The notes beneath the pieces were generated by a model. The model was not told where the DNA came from. It did no database searches and saw only the letters and a list, made by a program, of their open reading frames with translations. Positions 15,876 through 24,921 of a stretch of 64,000 nucleotides of DNA are shown piece after piece; position 1 is the stretch's first letter; every line of letters begins with the position of its first letter. The position numbers and the translations under genes were made by a program. The stretch comes from a virus, in the IMG/VR virus record IMGVR_UViG_3300008120_000440, positions 1 through 64,000 of that record. One strand, given 5' to 3'.

Positions 15876-16568
15876 CTACTTGAATGCAGGCGGGAAAAAC
15901 GGCGGGAAAAACGGCGGGAAGAACGGCGGGAAGAACGGCGGGAAGAACGGTGGGAAATACGGTGGAAAGAACGGAGGGAAGAACGGTGGGAAATACGGAG
16001 GAGCAACTGGTGTTACTGAGTTTGATGAAGCAGAATCAGCAGAGCCATAAACATTGGAAGCCCTAACAATAAATGTATAAGCAGTTCCGTTTGTTAGTCC
16101 AGTCACAGTAATTGGCGAACCACCAGTTCCAGTGACGCTTCCAGGACTTGAAATTGCTGTGTATGTAACTCCGCCAGACCCAACTGACCCAGCGGTATAT
16201 GTAACAGTTGCCTGAGCGTTTCCAGCAGTTGCTGTTCCAATGGTTGGCGCAGATGGCCTAATTCCTGGTGTTACAGAACTTGAAGTGGCAGAAACATCAG
16301 AAAGAACTCCATTCCCAGCAGTTGCGCGAACGGTAAATGTGTATGCGGTTCCCGCATTCAGCGTGGTGAATACGGCTGGAGAGGCACCAGTTACTGTTTG
16401 TCCACCACTTGATGTGACCGTATATGTGATGGTGCTCTTACCAGTATATGTTGAAGCAGTAAATGGAACAGAGACATGGCCATTCGTGTTATTGAATGTT
16501 GGAGTGCCAATGGTCGGAGTGGTTGGCTTTTTACCACCACTATCAAGTGATTGATTTTGTGCTCCCAT
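15876..16568 (-). CDS. Two-FN3-domain protein with Pro/aromatic repeat tail
   Basis: 230 aa. Two tandem fibronectin type III domains (residues ~15-105 and ~107-190) show the NAGTAYTFTV and NGTAYTFIV strands. A C-terminal tail follows, made of about eleven FFPP/YFPP units encoded by a 12-bp repeat. It is paralogous to the plus-strand FN3 gene at 838, which has one FN3 domain and a Thr/Cys tail. Probably an accessory virion surface protein attached to the fibre or baseplate. Pro-rich repeats of this kind are a plausible substrate for the prolyl-hydroxylase-like enzymes encoded beside it; this is an inference, not shown. Confidence 0.78.
   Translation of the reverse strand: MGAQNQSLDSGGKKPTTPTIGTPTFNNTNGHVSVPFTASTYTGKSTITYTVTSSGGQTVTGASPAVFTTLNAGTAYTFTVRATAGNGVLSDVSATSSSVTPGIRPSAPTIGTATAGNAQATVTYTAGSVGSGGVTYTAISSPGSVTGTGGSPITVTGLTNGTAYTFIVRASNVYGSADSASSNSVTPVAPPYFPPFFPPFFPPYFPPFFPPFFPPFFPPFFPPFFPPAFK
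15889..16003 (-). repeat. 12-bp tandem repeat encoding (F/Y)FPP units
   Basis: About nine to ten imperfect copies of a 12-base unit (aacggcgggaag and variants on the plus strand), in frame inside the FN3 gene. The copies nearest the stop are the most uniform, which fits recent slippage expansion. Not CRISPR: there are no spacers. Confidence 0.9.
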
Positions 16569-16571
16569 AAA

Positions 16572-19226
16572 TTATGCCGAAAGGTCTCCTACAGCAACCC
16601 ATGTATCTGATGCCCGCTTGATTAGCGTAACATACGACCATTGAGCGCGAACTTTTAACCCTGGAGTACCGTTAATCGTGACTCCAGCGCCTGCGGTTAT
16701 TGTAGTCTGCCCAGAGCCTGTTTGGAGCACATTTATTTGTGTTCCAGTTGGAAAGTTGACCGATGATGCTGGCGGCACGGTAAGGGTGTTTGCTGAACCA
16801 ACGCCCATTTCAACAATTTTTGACCTATCGCTTAACACGAGCGTGTAATTTGCTGTCTGGGCATTAGTCACTACATCTGCCAATTTTGATATGGCAATGT
16901 TTGCACTACTGCTAATTTCTGCGTCAACAATAGTGTTGTCGGCAATCATCGCTGCCGTCACGGTCTGGTTTGGGAGTGTCACGGTACCCGTGAATGTTGG
17001 ACTATTGATTGGCGCAAAGTATGCAATACTTTGACCATCAAGGAAGTCGGCATTTAGGTTTGTTACAACCGTTGTAGAGGCTACGGTAAATGGGGCAGTC
17101 CCAGTTGCAACTGTGCTTTGGAAGGTGTTTGCTACAACATCTGCCGCAGCGTATGAGGCGTGTGCAGTGTTGATTGGGTTTGTCGGCTCAACGGTCAAAC
17201 CTTTAAAGAACTTAAACTTTTGCCCATCTGATGCGTCTGCAAAAAGACCAGCATGTCGGTATGTGCCGTCGTTATAGTTGCCCGCAAAACCAAGGTCTGG
17301 GTTGGATACGGTGCTTCCATCGTTGAGGTAAATCAACGGGTCTTCAATTGCGAGGCTCTCTTGGTTAACGGTTGTTGTCGTTCCAGTTACCTGAAGGTTT
17401 CCGCCAACAACAACATTCCCAGTTGTTGTTACTTTCGCGAATGTCACTTCTGACGCTGTTCCAACTGCCTGGCCAATTGCAACCGTTGGCGTCGCTCCTT
17501 CACCAGAGTTATTTGTGAGCGTTACTCCCGTTCCAGCAACAAGCGAGGCAACATAATCTCCACTTGTATCGGTTCCAAGGGCAACAGAGTTTGAAGCAAT
17601 AGTTGCGGTAAGTGTTCCATTGCCAAGGTTGGTCAGTGTTACGGTTCCAGTCAAGTCTCCAGCAAGAGTTATGACTGGTGAGGCAGCCGAACTTGCCTTG
17701 CTATCTAACTGCGTTTGAATAGCAGATGTAACACCATCAACATAATTGAGTTCAGTTGTTGAAAGCGTAGCACCATCAAGAATATTCAATTCTGCAGCAG
17801 TTGAGGTGACTCCAGTTAAGTCCGTTGGAGCAATGTTAATTGATGCAGTTCCATCAAATGCCTGACCAGCAATGTTTCTGGCTGTTTGCAATTTTGTTGC
17901 TGTGCTTGCATTTCCTGTAACTTCACCAGTCAGGTTTGCGGTCACTGTTGCAAAAGTTACATTTGATGTAGTCCCAACAGCCTGCCCAATAGCAATTGCT
18001 GGGGTGGTTCCCTCCCCGCTGTTGTTGGTGATGGTTACGCCAGTCCCTTCAACCAAAGAGGCAACATATGAACCAGTTGTATTCGTCCCAAGGGTTAATT
18101 CAACATTGCTTGTCGTTACACCAAGCACACGGCCGTAACCGTCTCGCGATATTGCCGAGACAAAAGCAAGACCAGCAGAACCAGAGTTATCTGATTGATT
18201 TATTGTCGCAAGGTCAATGCTGTCAGCACCAACAAAAATTCGTCCAGCGTCAGCGGTTGCAACATTCAGTGTATTTCCAGTAACCGTTAATCCGTTACCA
18301 GGGTTGAAAGACGCAGTTCCACTGTATTGGACGAATGTGATGTCGTCAGTTCCAATGATGTGCGCGCCACCCGTGCCAGTACCAGTTGTTGATACTGAAA
18401 ATTGCTGATAGTAGTTATTTGTTCCCTCACGAACACCAACTGATTCGCCGACTTTTATTTGTCCTGCGTGAGAACCGTTCATGTCGCTAGCGCGAGTCAG
18501 AATCCAGTGTGAGCCAGCGCTACCTTGTGCGGTTACATCGTAAACACCATTGTGGGCGGCGTTTGCTTGATTTTTTACAAGAACACGGTCTGTGGTATTT
18601 GCATTTGTTCCATCAATCACAAGTCGCGCATTTGATGATGACTCAAGCGTTGCGCCAATTCCATATCCGCCGTCTAAGTCAAGGGTGCCAGCGGTGTATG
18701 ACGGCGTGTTTGGCAATGCGGCTGCTGTAGCAAGTCGGGCAGTCTTGTGCCAGTGCTCTTCGCCAAGTCGCGCCTCAAGGGATGTGGCATTGATGATGTC
18801 GTAGTAATCGGTTCCGTTTTCTGTTACTTGCCACTTATCGGTTGATTCATTCCAACGCAAAACAACATTTGTTGAATCGCCGCGCTCAACTTCTATTCCA
18901 GAGTTCAAAGATGGGGAGCCAGTTACGCCAGAGTTAAGAATGACAATATTGTCCTCAACCGACAGTGTTGCCGTGTTGAGAGTGGTCGTATTGCCACTTA
19001 CAGTAAGGTCGCCAGAAACTACGAGATTATTGAAAGTGACATTATCTGTTGTTCCGACTCTCTGTCCGACGGTGTAGGCGAGCGAGGTCCATGCGGTTGT
19101 GCCGTCACCAATCTTGAACTTGCCAGTATTTGTCTCAAATCCAACTTCGCCGCTGGACAGGGTGGGGTTAGCGGATGTCCAGTTAGCCGCCGTATCGCGA
19201 CGGAAAAGTATCTTCTTGTAAGCCAT
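16572..19226 (-). CDS. Large modular tail fibre protein with Mtd-like N-terminal domain
   Basis: 884 aa. The first ~50 residues (MAYKKILFRRDTAANWTSAN, GEVGFETNTGKFKIGDGTTAW) match the N-terminal domain of phage tropism/fibre proteins. A long repetitive beta region follows, with TATKLQTARNI, VALGTDTSGDYVASLVAGTG and NNSGEGATPT units, also found in the genes at 19413, 22227 and 23119. The last ~75 residues are the shared C-terminal domain, ending GDLSA. It probably forms a trimeric fibre attached to the baseplate. The repeats would allow recombination between fibre genes. No chaperone or reverse-transcriptase gene is seen nearby. Confidence 0.82.
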   Translation of the reverse strand: MAYKKILFRRDTAANWTSANPTLSSGEVGFETNTGKFKIGDGTTAWTSLAYTVGQRVGTTDNVTFNNLVVSGDLTVSGNTTTLNTATLSVEDNIVILNSGVTGSPSLNSGIEVERGDSTNVVLRWNESTDKWQVTENGTDYYDIINATSLEARLGEEHWHKTARLATAAALPNTPSYTAGTLDLDGGYGIGATLESSSNARLVIDGTNANTTDRVLVKNQANAAHNGVYDVTAQGSAGSHWILTRASDMNGSHAGQIKVGESVGVREGTNNYYQQFSVSTTGTGTGGAHIIGTDDITFVQYSGTASFNPGNGLTVTGNTLNVATADAGRIFVGADSIDLATINQSDNSGSAGLAFVSAISRDGYGRVLGVTTSNVELTLGTNTTGSYVASLVEGTGVTITNNSGEGTTPAIAIGQAVGTTSNVTFATVTANLTGEVTGNASTATKLQTARNIAGQAFDGTASINIAPTDLTGVTSTAAELNILDGATLSTTELNYVDGVTSAIQTQLDSKASSAASPVITLAGDLTGTVTLTNLGNGTLTATIASNSVALGTDTSGDYVASLVAGTGVTLTNNSGEGATPTVAIGQAVGTASEVTFAKVTTTGNVVVGGNLQVTGTTTTVNQESLAIEDPLIYLNDGSTVSNPDLGFAGNYNDGTYRHAGLFADASDGQKFKFFKGLTVEPTNPINTAHASYAAADVVANTFQSTVATGTAPFTVASTTVVTNLNADFLDGQSIAYFAPINSPTFTGTVTLPNQTVTAAMIADNTIVDAEISSSANIAISKLADVVTNAQTANYTLVLSDRSKIVEMGVGSANTLTVPPASSVNFPTGTQINVLQTGSGQTTITAGAGVTINGTPGLKVRAQWSYVTLIKRASDTWVAVGDLSA

Positions 19227-19405
19227 TAGGCATCGCCTCCATCTACTGTGTTGATATCGCCAGAAACCGCTGTTGACGACAATCCACCGTCAATTATCGC
19301 ATATAAATTGCGTCTACTCCATGTGGTACCACTCCATACGAAGAGTTTGCCGACAATGAAAAATTGGTCATTTGTTGATGGTGATGCTGGAAATGAAATA
19401 GCCAT
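19226..19405 (-). CDS. Short fibre-related protein
   Basis: 59 aa, starting MAISFPASPSTNDQFFIVGK and ending TVDGGDA. The N-terminal ~30 residues align by eye with the start of the 875-aa fibre upstream (MAMNFPNSPATNDTYTVGSN, then a SYDGEKW / VWSGTTW strand). It is thus a minimal paralogue of that N-terminal domain. Its stop overlaps the ATG of the 884-aa fibre gene by one base (TAATG) and it starts eight bases after the upstream stop, so it is translationally coupled. It might cap or attach fibres, or be a remnant of a longer fibre gene. Confidence 0.65.
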   Translation of the reverse strand: MAISFPASPSTNDQFFIVGKLFVWSGTTWSRRNLYAIIDGGLSSTAVSGDINTVDGGDA

Positions 19406-19412
19406 GATTCTC

Positions 19413-22040
19413 CTACGATGCGCTCAGGTCGCCGAATAGTATCCACTCGTCAGCGGCTCGTTTTACCAGCGTGGCAACGGAGTATCGGGCCGACAGATAG
19501 AAACCAGGGTTTGAGCGAACAGTGACCCCAGCATCACCAATAATTTGCGTTTTGCCAGTTCCGTACTGATAAACCGATATTTTTGTTCCGATTGGGAATT
19601 GAACCGAAGAGTTCAATGGAATTGTAACGGTATTGGCCGAAGAGGAATCTCGCTCAATTGTTTTATTCATGTCCGTCAACACGAGGGTGTAATTTGATGC
19701 TGAAGAAGCAGAAATGCCAACCAAAGATGTGTTAGCCCATTCTGTGCCGTTATACGAGAGCACTTGGCCATATGTCTCTCCGTCAATGAGCACATCGGTC
19801 AAATCTCGCAGGTCTGTCACCAATGGGTCGTCGTTGAACAATTGGACCCATGCTGACGAGTAATAGATGTAAGCATCAAGGGTCAGCGAGTTGTACCAAA
19901 GGTCGCCTTGTTCTGCTGGAGAAGGAGCAGTGTCTGAAACAGTAATGCTGCTGCTAGAAACTGGGGCAGATGTTGTCCAGGTAGTTCCATTAAAGGAAAT
20001 CAAGTCACCAGTTGTTGCACCAGATGTTGTGAGTTTGGACAAAGCAATTGCCGCACTAGAACTAATGTCTTCGTCAACAATGGTTCCATTTTGAATCATC
20101 GCGCTGGTTACTGTTCCAGTATCGGCTGTCGTCACTACTGGTACGGTTGAACCGTTTGTAACGCGACCATATGTATCAACGGTTACTGAGTTGAATGTTC
20201 CAGTAGATGTAACAACATTGCTTCTTAATGCAATTGTCGGTGTTGCACCTTCTAGGCCGCTGTTATTTGTAAGCGTTATTCCCGCTCCCTCAACCAGCGA
20301 AGCAACATATCCACCAGTCGTGTCAGTTCCCAGTGCGATTGAACCACTGAGCGCTACAGTTCCGCTTGCGTTTGGAAGCGTAATTGTTCTGTCTGCAGTC
20401 GGGTCCACGACTTGCACGATTGTTTCATAATCATTTGCAGTTGCGCCTTCAAAAACAACCGCACCGCCAACGATGACACTTCCAGCAACGCTCAAGTCAC
20501 CTGGGTCGGCAATTGAAGGAGCAGCAATAACTTGGGCCGAGCCCGCTATTTCTATTTTCCCGCCACCTGTTGCAGCGTTTGAAGTTACTCTTACGAACCT
20601 GGTTGCTTCGTGACTTATTAACTCAACAGTTCCAGTATTCGGTGCAATAAGTCTTATTCCGCTTGATGTTCCGTTATTGTCTGCCAAAAGCGCAGTTCGT
20701 GCTCTTGAGTCAGTGAAATAGATGTTTGTTGTTCCTTCTGCAACATCGTCGATGTCATCCAGGACCACTGTTCCCATTGCCGTTGAATGGTCAAGGGCGT
20801 TATGGCGGGTATCGGTTAGGTACTGAGTGTGGTCATCATCTGAAAGACCAGTCATTGACCCATGGTCGGACACTGGCGTTGATGGGACCGTGCTTCCGTT
20901 GGAATGTATTCGGCGCAAATCATAAATACCGCGAATAGCAGCATTTACGGAGTTTGTAAATGAGTCAGTTCCTTGGAATACAACCTTATGCAATGGACGG
21001 AATTCAACAATTGGAAATCCGTCAAGATTGAGTCCTTCCCACAAAGCCGCTTCCGCTTCACCAATAGTGTTGTATGAAGCCTGCCCCATGATTGCAATGA
21101 CTGGTTCGTTTAAGTTATTTGTTGCAATAATCCAAGAGATAGCAAACTTATTATTGTCAATATCTGTTGTTGACCAGTTTGGTGAACTGAACAAGTTGAA
21201 TTGAGGGCGCGATGTTCCCTGCTTGAATGCAAATTCTGTTGCACTATCTTTTTTCCAGTGATTGTTCAAGCGATAGAAGACAGGGATTTCAGCATTGCCT
21301 TCAAGAATCTGTTCCCATGTGTTTGCCGTTGGCGTATTGGAATGAGAAATATCCACTTGTAAATCTTCATCAAAAAATGTTCCACCAGCAAGGTCAAATT
21401 TTGCATGGTCGTCAGAAGAACCATCACCATCAATTGAATAACTGCTTACGCCAAAACCGTTTGCAATCGCTGCTCCGCGTGTTCTATGCAAGTATTCATG
21501 AGTCGCCCAATCAAGAGTTACACCGTGGCGCTCGTCGGCAAAAAAGTATGCTTTGTTATCTACTTCATTCCAGTAGATATATGCAGTTGGCGTATCGTTT
21601 TCCCAGTCAAAAAACGAAGTTCTGTAAGCCAATGTCCCAGATGAGTTAAAATAAATGTAGTAAAGACCAGATGTATCTGGTATTTGAACTGTTTGCGTAG
21701 TTGTTTTAACATACCTAATTCCAGTGCACCAAACAGTAAATGACGCACCAACAGGGGAAATAGAAAATTCTCTAGAACTTTCATCAAATGCTATGGTGCT
21801 CTCTGTTTTATCTTCGTGACCTATTGGCTCGCTAGATGGGCGAACCGCATTAACCCAATTGTTCCCATCAAACTCAAGAAGTTGGCCATTTGCTGCAGAT
21901 GTAATTACAACATCACCAAGGTCATCAATGTCTATTGGTGTTGCAACTAATACCCATTTTTCACCATCGTAAGACCATGTATTTGAGCCAACCGTGTAAG
22001 TATCGTTGGTTGCTGGTGAATTAGGAAAGTTCATAGCCAT
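19413..22040 (-). CDS. Large modular tail fibre protein
   Basis: 875 aa. The N-terminal adhesin-base domain (MAMNFPNSPATNDTYTVGSN, WSYDGEKWVLV) is followed by a ~300-residue unique region rich in Trp/Tyr (including GVTLDWATHEYLHRTRG). Repeat-type beta modules shared with the neighbouring fibres come next, including SDDDHTQYLTDTRHNALDHS, a segment typical of phage fibre stalks. The shared C-terminal domain (TGKTQI, VTVRSNPGFYL, LVKRAADEW, GDLSAS) closes the protein. It probably binds the host surface. The start overlaps the stop of the 69-aa frame upstream (TAATG). Confidence 0.82.
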   Translation of the reverse strand: MAMNFPNSPATNDTYTVGSNTWSYDGEKWVLVATPIDIDDLGDVVITSAANGQLLEFDGNNWVNAVRPSSEPIGHEDKTESTIAFDESSREFSISPVGASFTVWCTGIRYVKTTTQTVQIPDTSGLYYIYFNSSGTLAYRTSFFDWENDTPTAYIYWNEVDNKAYFFADERHGVTLDWATHEYLHRTRGAAIANGFGVSSYSIDGDGSSDDHAKFDLAGGTFFDEDLQVDISHSNTPTANTWEQILEGNAEIPVFYRLNNHWKKDSATEFAFKQGTSRPQFNLFSSPNWSTTDIDNNKFAISWIIATNNLNEPVIAIMGQASYNTIGEAEAALWEGLNLDGFPIVEFRPLHKVVFQGTDSFTNSVNAAIRGIYDLRRIHSNGSTVPSTPVSDHGSMTGLSDDDHTQYLTDTRHNALDHSTAMGTVVLDDIDDVAEGTTNIYFTDSRARTALLADNNGTSSGIRLIAPNTGTVELISHEATRFVRVTSNAATGGGKIEIAGSAQVIAAPSIADPGDLSVAGSVIVGGAVVFEGATANDYETIVQVVDPTADRTITLPNASGTVALSGSIALGTDTTGGYVASLVEGAGITLTNNSGLEGATPTIALRSNVVTSTGTFNSVTVDTYGRVTNGSTVPVVTTADTGTVTSAMIQNGTIVDEDISSSAAIALSKLTTSGATTGDLISFNGTTWTTSAPVSSSSITVSDTAPSPAEQGDLWYNSLTLDAYIYYSSAWVQLFNDDPLVTDLRDLTDVLIDGETYGQVLSYNGTEWANTSLVGISASSASNYTLVLTDMNKTIERDSSSANTVTIPLNSSVQFPIGTKISVYQYGTGKTQIIGDAGVTVRSNPGFYLSARYSVATLVKRAADEWILFGDLSAS

Positions 22041-22249
22041 TATGCAGCCTCATAACTTCCTGAGATGGTGATGTTGTCAGCAGTACCCCAAATAAATGGA
22101 CCACCATTACCAACAGATGCCCATGTTGTTACTGATGCACTGGTGCCAGGAATGATTACTGCAAAACTTGATGTTGAGCCAGTGTAATTACCGTTACCAA
22201 TTCCTCCGTACCAAGCGACAGAGTCATCAAGTATTGCTGCTGGTTCCAT
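22040..22249 (-). CDS. C-terminal fibre fragment in a shifted frame
   Basis: 69 aa, starting at an ATG with no clear ribosome binding site and overlapping the end of the 278-aa fibre frame by 23 bases. The sequence (DDSVAWYGGIGNGNYTGSTS and a final TADNITISGSYEAA) looks like the last half of a fibre C-terminal domain rather than a free protein. The frame is +1 relative to the upstream gene, and the only region where the shift can occur is the short stretch between 22227 and 22255. Either the original gene has lost one base pair register, or a +1 frameshift or coupled restart makes two products. Confidence 0.5.
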   Translation of the reverse strand: MEPAAILDDSVAWYGGIGNGNYTGSTSSFAVIIPGTSASVTTWASVGNGGPFIWGTADNITISGSYEAA

Positions 22250-23063
22250 TGTTCAGCGCAAAACCACCACCATCAGCAGTAATTGTTGGGGTATAAGATG
22301 TCCATGCGGTTGACTCAATTGAGATAGTTGCTGTTGAACCCTCTCCAGGTGTATGCGAAACAGAAATTCCAGTTCCAGCCGACACATCAGATACATAGTT
22401 GCCCGTGGTATCAGTCCCTAGGGCAACGCTATTTGCCTGTATTGTTGTGGTTATTGATGCATTTGCGGAACCATCAAATGAAACAGTTCCTGTTACATCT
22501 CCAGTAAGGGCAATATTCCTTGCTGTTTGCAATTTTGTTGCGGTAGCAGCGTTGCCAGTGATGCTGTCGGCAACAACTCCACTACCGCTGTTGCCAATTT
22601 CAACCCAAAAAGCATCATAATAAACAAATGTTTTACCAGTATCAGACTCGTACCACAGGTCGCCTTCTGTTAAGTCTTCTGTTGGGACCGCATCGGATAC
22701 GGTTAATGTTGCTCCGCTTGCATTGACTTCATTCCAGGCATCATTTGAACGGAAATAAAAAACATGATTTGTGGTGTCAATTGCAATTGCACCATTTGCT
22801 AGCGATGCTGTTGGCGCACCATTTGTGGCAAGGGTGACAACTCCAGAAAGTGCCTGAAATACATCGTCGGTTTTGAGGACATTCGCGCTATCACGGTAGA
22901 GATTTGTATCCCCAGTCGCTGAGCCAGATGCCCATGTAATTCTGCCGCCTGCATCAATGCGTACTCTAGGGTAAGTATCAGACCCAACTCGTGCTGAAAT
23001 AGCCTCATCACTTACGCTTGAGAACTCTGTTCCGCGTAGCGGTGTCCCTACAAATCTTGTCAT
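22227..23063 (-). CDS. Tail fibre protein (probably 3'-frameshifted)
   Basis: 278 aa. The N-terminus MTRFVGTPLRGTEFSS is followed by RVRIDAGGRITW, a repeat-type stalk with TATKLQTARNIALTGDVTG and VALGTDTTGNYVSDVSAGTG, and then SYTPTITADGGGFALNNGT. Fibres of this type normally continue ~60-80 residues after that last block, but this frame stops within five residues. The missing part appears in the next frame (22040-22249). Together they would make a ~340-aa fibre. 55 bases of non-coding sequence separate it from the 23119 gene. Confidence 0.65.
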   Translation of the reverse strand: MTRFVGTPLRGTEFSSVSDEAISARVGSDTYPRVRIDAGGRITWASGSATGDTNLYRDSANVLKTDDVFQALSGVVTLATNGAPTASLANGAIAIDTTNHVFYFRSNDAWNEVNASGATLTVSDAVPTEDLTEGDLWYESDTGKTFVYYDAFWVEIGNSGSGVVADSITGNAATATKLQTARNIALTGDVTGTVSFDGSANASITTTIQANSVALGTDTTGNYVSDVSAGTGISVSHTPGEGSTATISIESTAWTSYTPTITADGGGFALNNGTSSNT

Positions 23064-23118
23064 TGATACAGCCTCAACTGTCTCTTTATGTTTGTCACAC
23101 CCCTCAAGGTGCTATGTA

Positions 23119-24600
23119 TTAACCGATAACTACGACTGTGTATGCGCCAGATGAAGGAGCGGTTGAGAAGGAAACAGTAACCGTATCAACATCTGTTCTT
23201 ACGGTGTCGGCAATTACTGTGTCGTAGTTGCTTGAATCGTAAACCTGAATCATCACTTCGCGAGTGTTGAAGGCGTGAACAATCGTGAATGATGTGTCTG
23301 CGCCGTTTCCAACTGCTTTTGTAACTTTGCGAGCAAGTGCTGGCGTGCTTACTCCAGAACCCTGCGTCCCACCAGCAGCAAGGCTTGTGCGTGCCGCAGA
23401 AGCAGATGTTGCGTTAGTACCACCATTGCCAATTGGGAGGGTCCCAGTGATGGCGGCGGACTGCGAGAGGTTTACGGCTCCAAATTCTGGCGTTCCACCA
23501 GAACCAGCCTGAAGAACCTGATACTGGGTTCCAGCAGCAGTTACCTGAATTGCGCTTGTGGAGTTTCCAAAAAGGATTCCGTTGCTCGTAAAGGATGTAG
23601 CGCCAGTACCGCCCTTGTTGACAGCAATGGTGGTTGCCGACCATGTACCAGTGGTAACGGTTCCAAGCGTGATAATTGATGTTTGACCAGCATAGGTTGA
23701 TGCAATATCAACTGTGTCGGCGTTTACCGTGATGCGGTCGGCAGTGCCACCAACATTAAGTGTGTTTCCATCTTTGGATAGACCAGTACCAGCAACGATT
23801 GAACCAGCACCAGAGAACTGAACCCAGTTCATGGCATCGGTTCCTACGGTGATTGAACCGTTTGTGGAAACAACCCAACCGCTGTCTGCGTTTACGCTTC
23901 CTTCTTCAACAAATGTAAATGTTCCGCCAGAAACCGTTCCAGTGTCAGCAGTGCCGTTTGCATCTGTTGCACGAACTGGTGCTCCAGTGTTCTGAACAAC
24001 ATAGATACCGTTTTCCGATGCGGTGCTCTGGTTCTTAACAAGAACGCGGTCGCCAGCAGCAAGTGTTACTGTCGTATCAAGCGTATCTCCAGCCTCAAGC
24101 CCTGTTGCAATAGTGATTGGACCAGTCGTGGCAGCACGAACTGATTGCTTTACATCAAGACCCTGGCGGGCTGCGTCAACATAGCCCTTGGTTGCAATAT
24201 GCGCTGCGTCTGTTGGGGTTGCGACTTTGGCGTTGCCGTTTGCGTCTCTTTTGACTAATTTGCTTGCAGTTGCATCCGATGTTGCATCATTAAGCATGTT
24301 CCAGAAAGTGCTGGAGAGCAAACCAGCGCTGTCCGTATCGGCAAGATTCAGGGTCAGCGTTACCGTTCCATTGGACTCGGTGATGGTGAGGGCATCTGTA
24401 TGCGAGCCACCTGCGGAAAGCGTGTGTGGCAATGACTTCCATGCACTACCCGTGTAGACCTTGATGGTGTCCGTGGCCGTGTTATAAATCATCCGACCTT
24501 CAAAGTTGCCACTTGACGGGTCGGTCGGAACCTTTTCAAAAGTTACATTGAGAAGTTGATTTTGATTGATATCAAGATTTGTAACAAATTTCATTGCCAT
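23119..24600 (-). CDS. Tail fibre protein
   Basis: 493 aa. The N-terminus MAMKFVTNLDINQNQLLNVT is followed by GRMIYNTATDTIKVYTGSAW. The next block, ATKGYVDAARQGLDVKQSVR with GDRVLVKNQSTASENGIYVV, is a widespread phage fibre module also present in the 16572 gene. The centre has WSATTIAVNKGGTGATSF, another common stalk module. The C-terminal ~80 residues (VTKAVGNGADTSFTIVHAFN, EVMIQVYDSSNYDTV) form a beta domain like that of the 24610 protein. Ten bases separate it from the next gene. Probably a baseplate-proximal fibre. Confidence 0.8.
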   Translation of the reverse strand: MAMKFVTNLDINQNQLLNVTFEKVPTDPSSGNFEGRMIYNTATDTIKVYTGSAWKSLPHTLSAGGSHTDALTITESNGTVTLTLNLADTDSAGLLSSTFWNMLNDATSDATASKLVKRDANGNAKVATPTDAAHIATKGYVDAARQGLDVKQSVRAATTGPITIATGLEAGDTLDTTVTLAAGDRVLVKNQSTASENGIYVVQNTGAPVRATDANGTADTGTVSGGTFTFVEEGSVNADSGWVVSTNGSITVGTDAMNWVQFSGAGSIVAGTGLSKDGNTLNVGGTADRITVNADTVDIASTYAGQTSIITLGTVTTGTWSATTIAVNKGGTGATSFTSNGILFGNSTSAIQVTAAGTQYQVLQAGSGGTPEFGAVNLSQSAAITGTLPIGNGGTNATSASAARTSLAAGGTQGSGVSTPALARKVTKAVGNGADTSFTIVHAFNTREVMIQVYDSSNYDTVIADTVRTDVDTVTVSFSTAPSSGAYTVVVIG

Positions 24601-24609
24601 AAGTAATCC

Positions 24610-24921
24610 TTAAGTGAGGTAGGCATATCCAGAGAACGCAGAACTAAAGTTTACTACAATTTGCGTGTTGCTTACATATGAAATGTCGCCGACAACAACG
24701 CTTTTTGCTGAATCAACGACCATTACAGACGGATACCCACCAAGCGTGTGATTGATTGTCCAGACCTGCGAAGCAGATGCCTGGGTGTGGACATGTCGCC
24801 GTACTGTCGCGGAACCAACCGTAGAGATAGTGATTAAACTTGGGACCTCTTCGTCAATGTTTACATCTATAACTGGTTCTTGAACGATTACCTGATTTGG
24901 AACGGAGTTTGTAACTGTCAT
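24610..24921 (-). CDS. Small phage tail structural protein
   Basis: 103 aa from the ATG at 24921, which overlaps the upstream stop (ATGA). The domain HVHTQASASQVWTINHTLGG, YPSVMVVDSAKSVVVGDI and AFSGYAYLT is a small beta domain often fused to or encoded beside phage fibre proteins. It lies between the 124-aa tail protein and the first fibre, suggesting a fibre-attachment or tail-completion role. The exact function is unknown. Confidence 0.7.
   Translation of the reverse strand: MTVTNSVPNQVIVQEPVIDVNIDEEVPSLITISTVGSATVRRHVHTQASASQVWTINHTLGGYPSVMVVDSAKSVVVGDISYVSNTQIVVNFSSAFSGYAYLT

Noticed and set aside
15889-16003. Regular 12-bp repeat that could suggest a CRISPR array
   Set aside because: Units are contiguous with no spacers and encode an in-frame FFPP tail; simple coding tandem repeat.
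16572-19226. Diversity-generating retroelement, because the fibre N-terminus resembles tropism determinant proteins
   Set aside because: No reverse transcriptase gene and no template/variable repeat pair recognised; the C-terminus is a common fibre domain rather than a C-type lectin fold.
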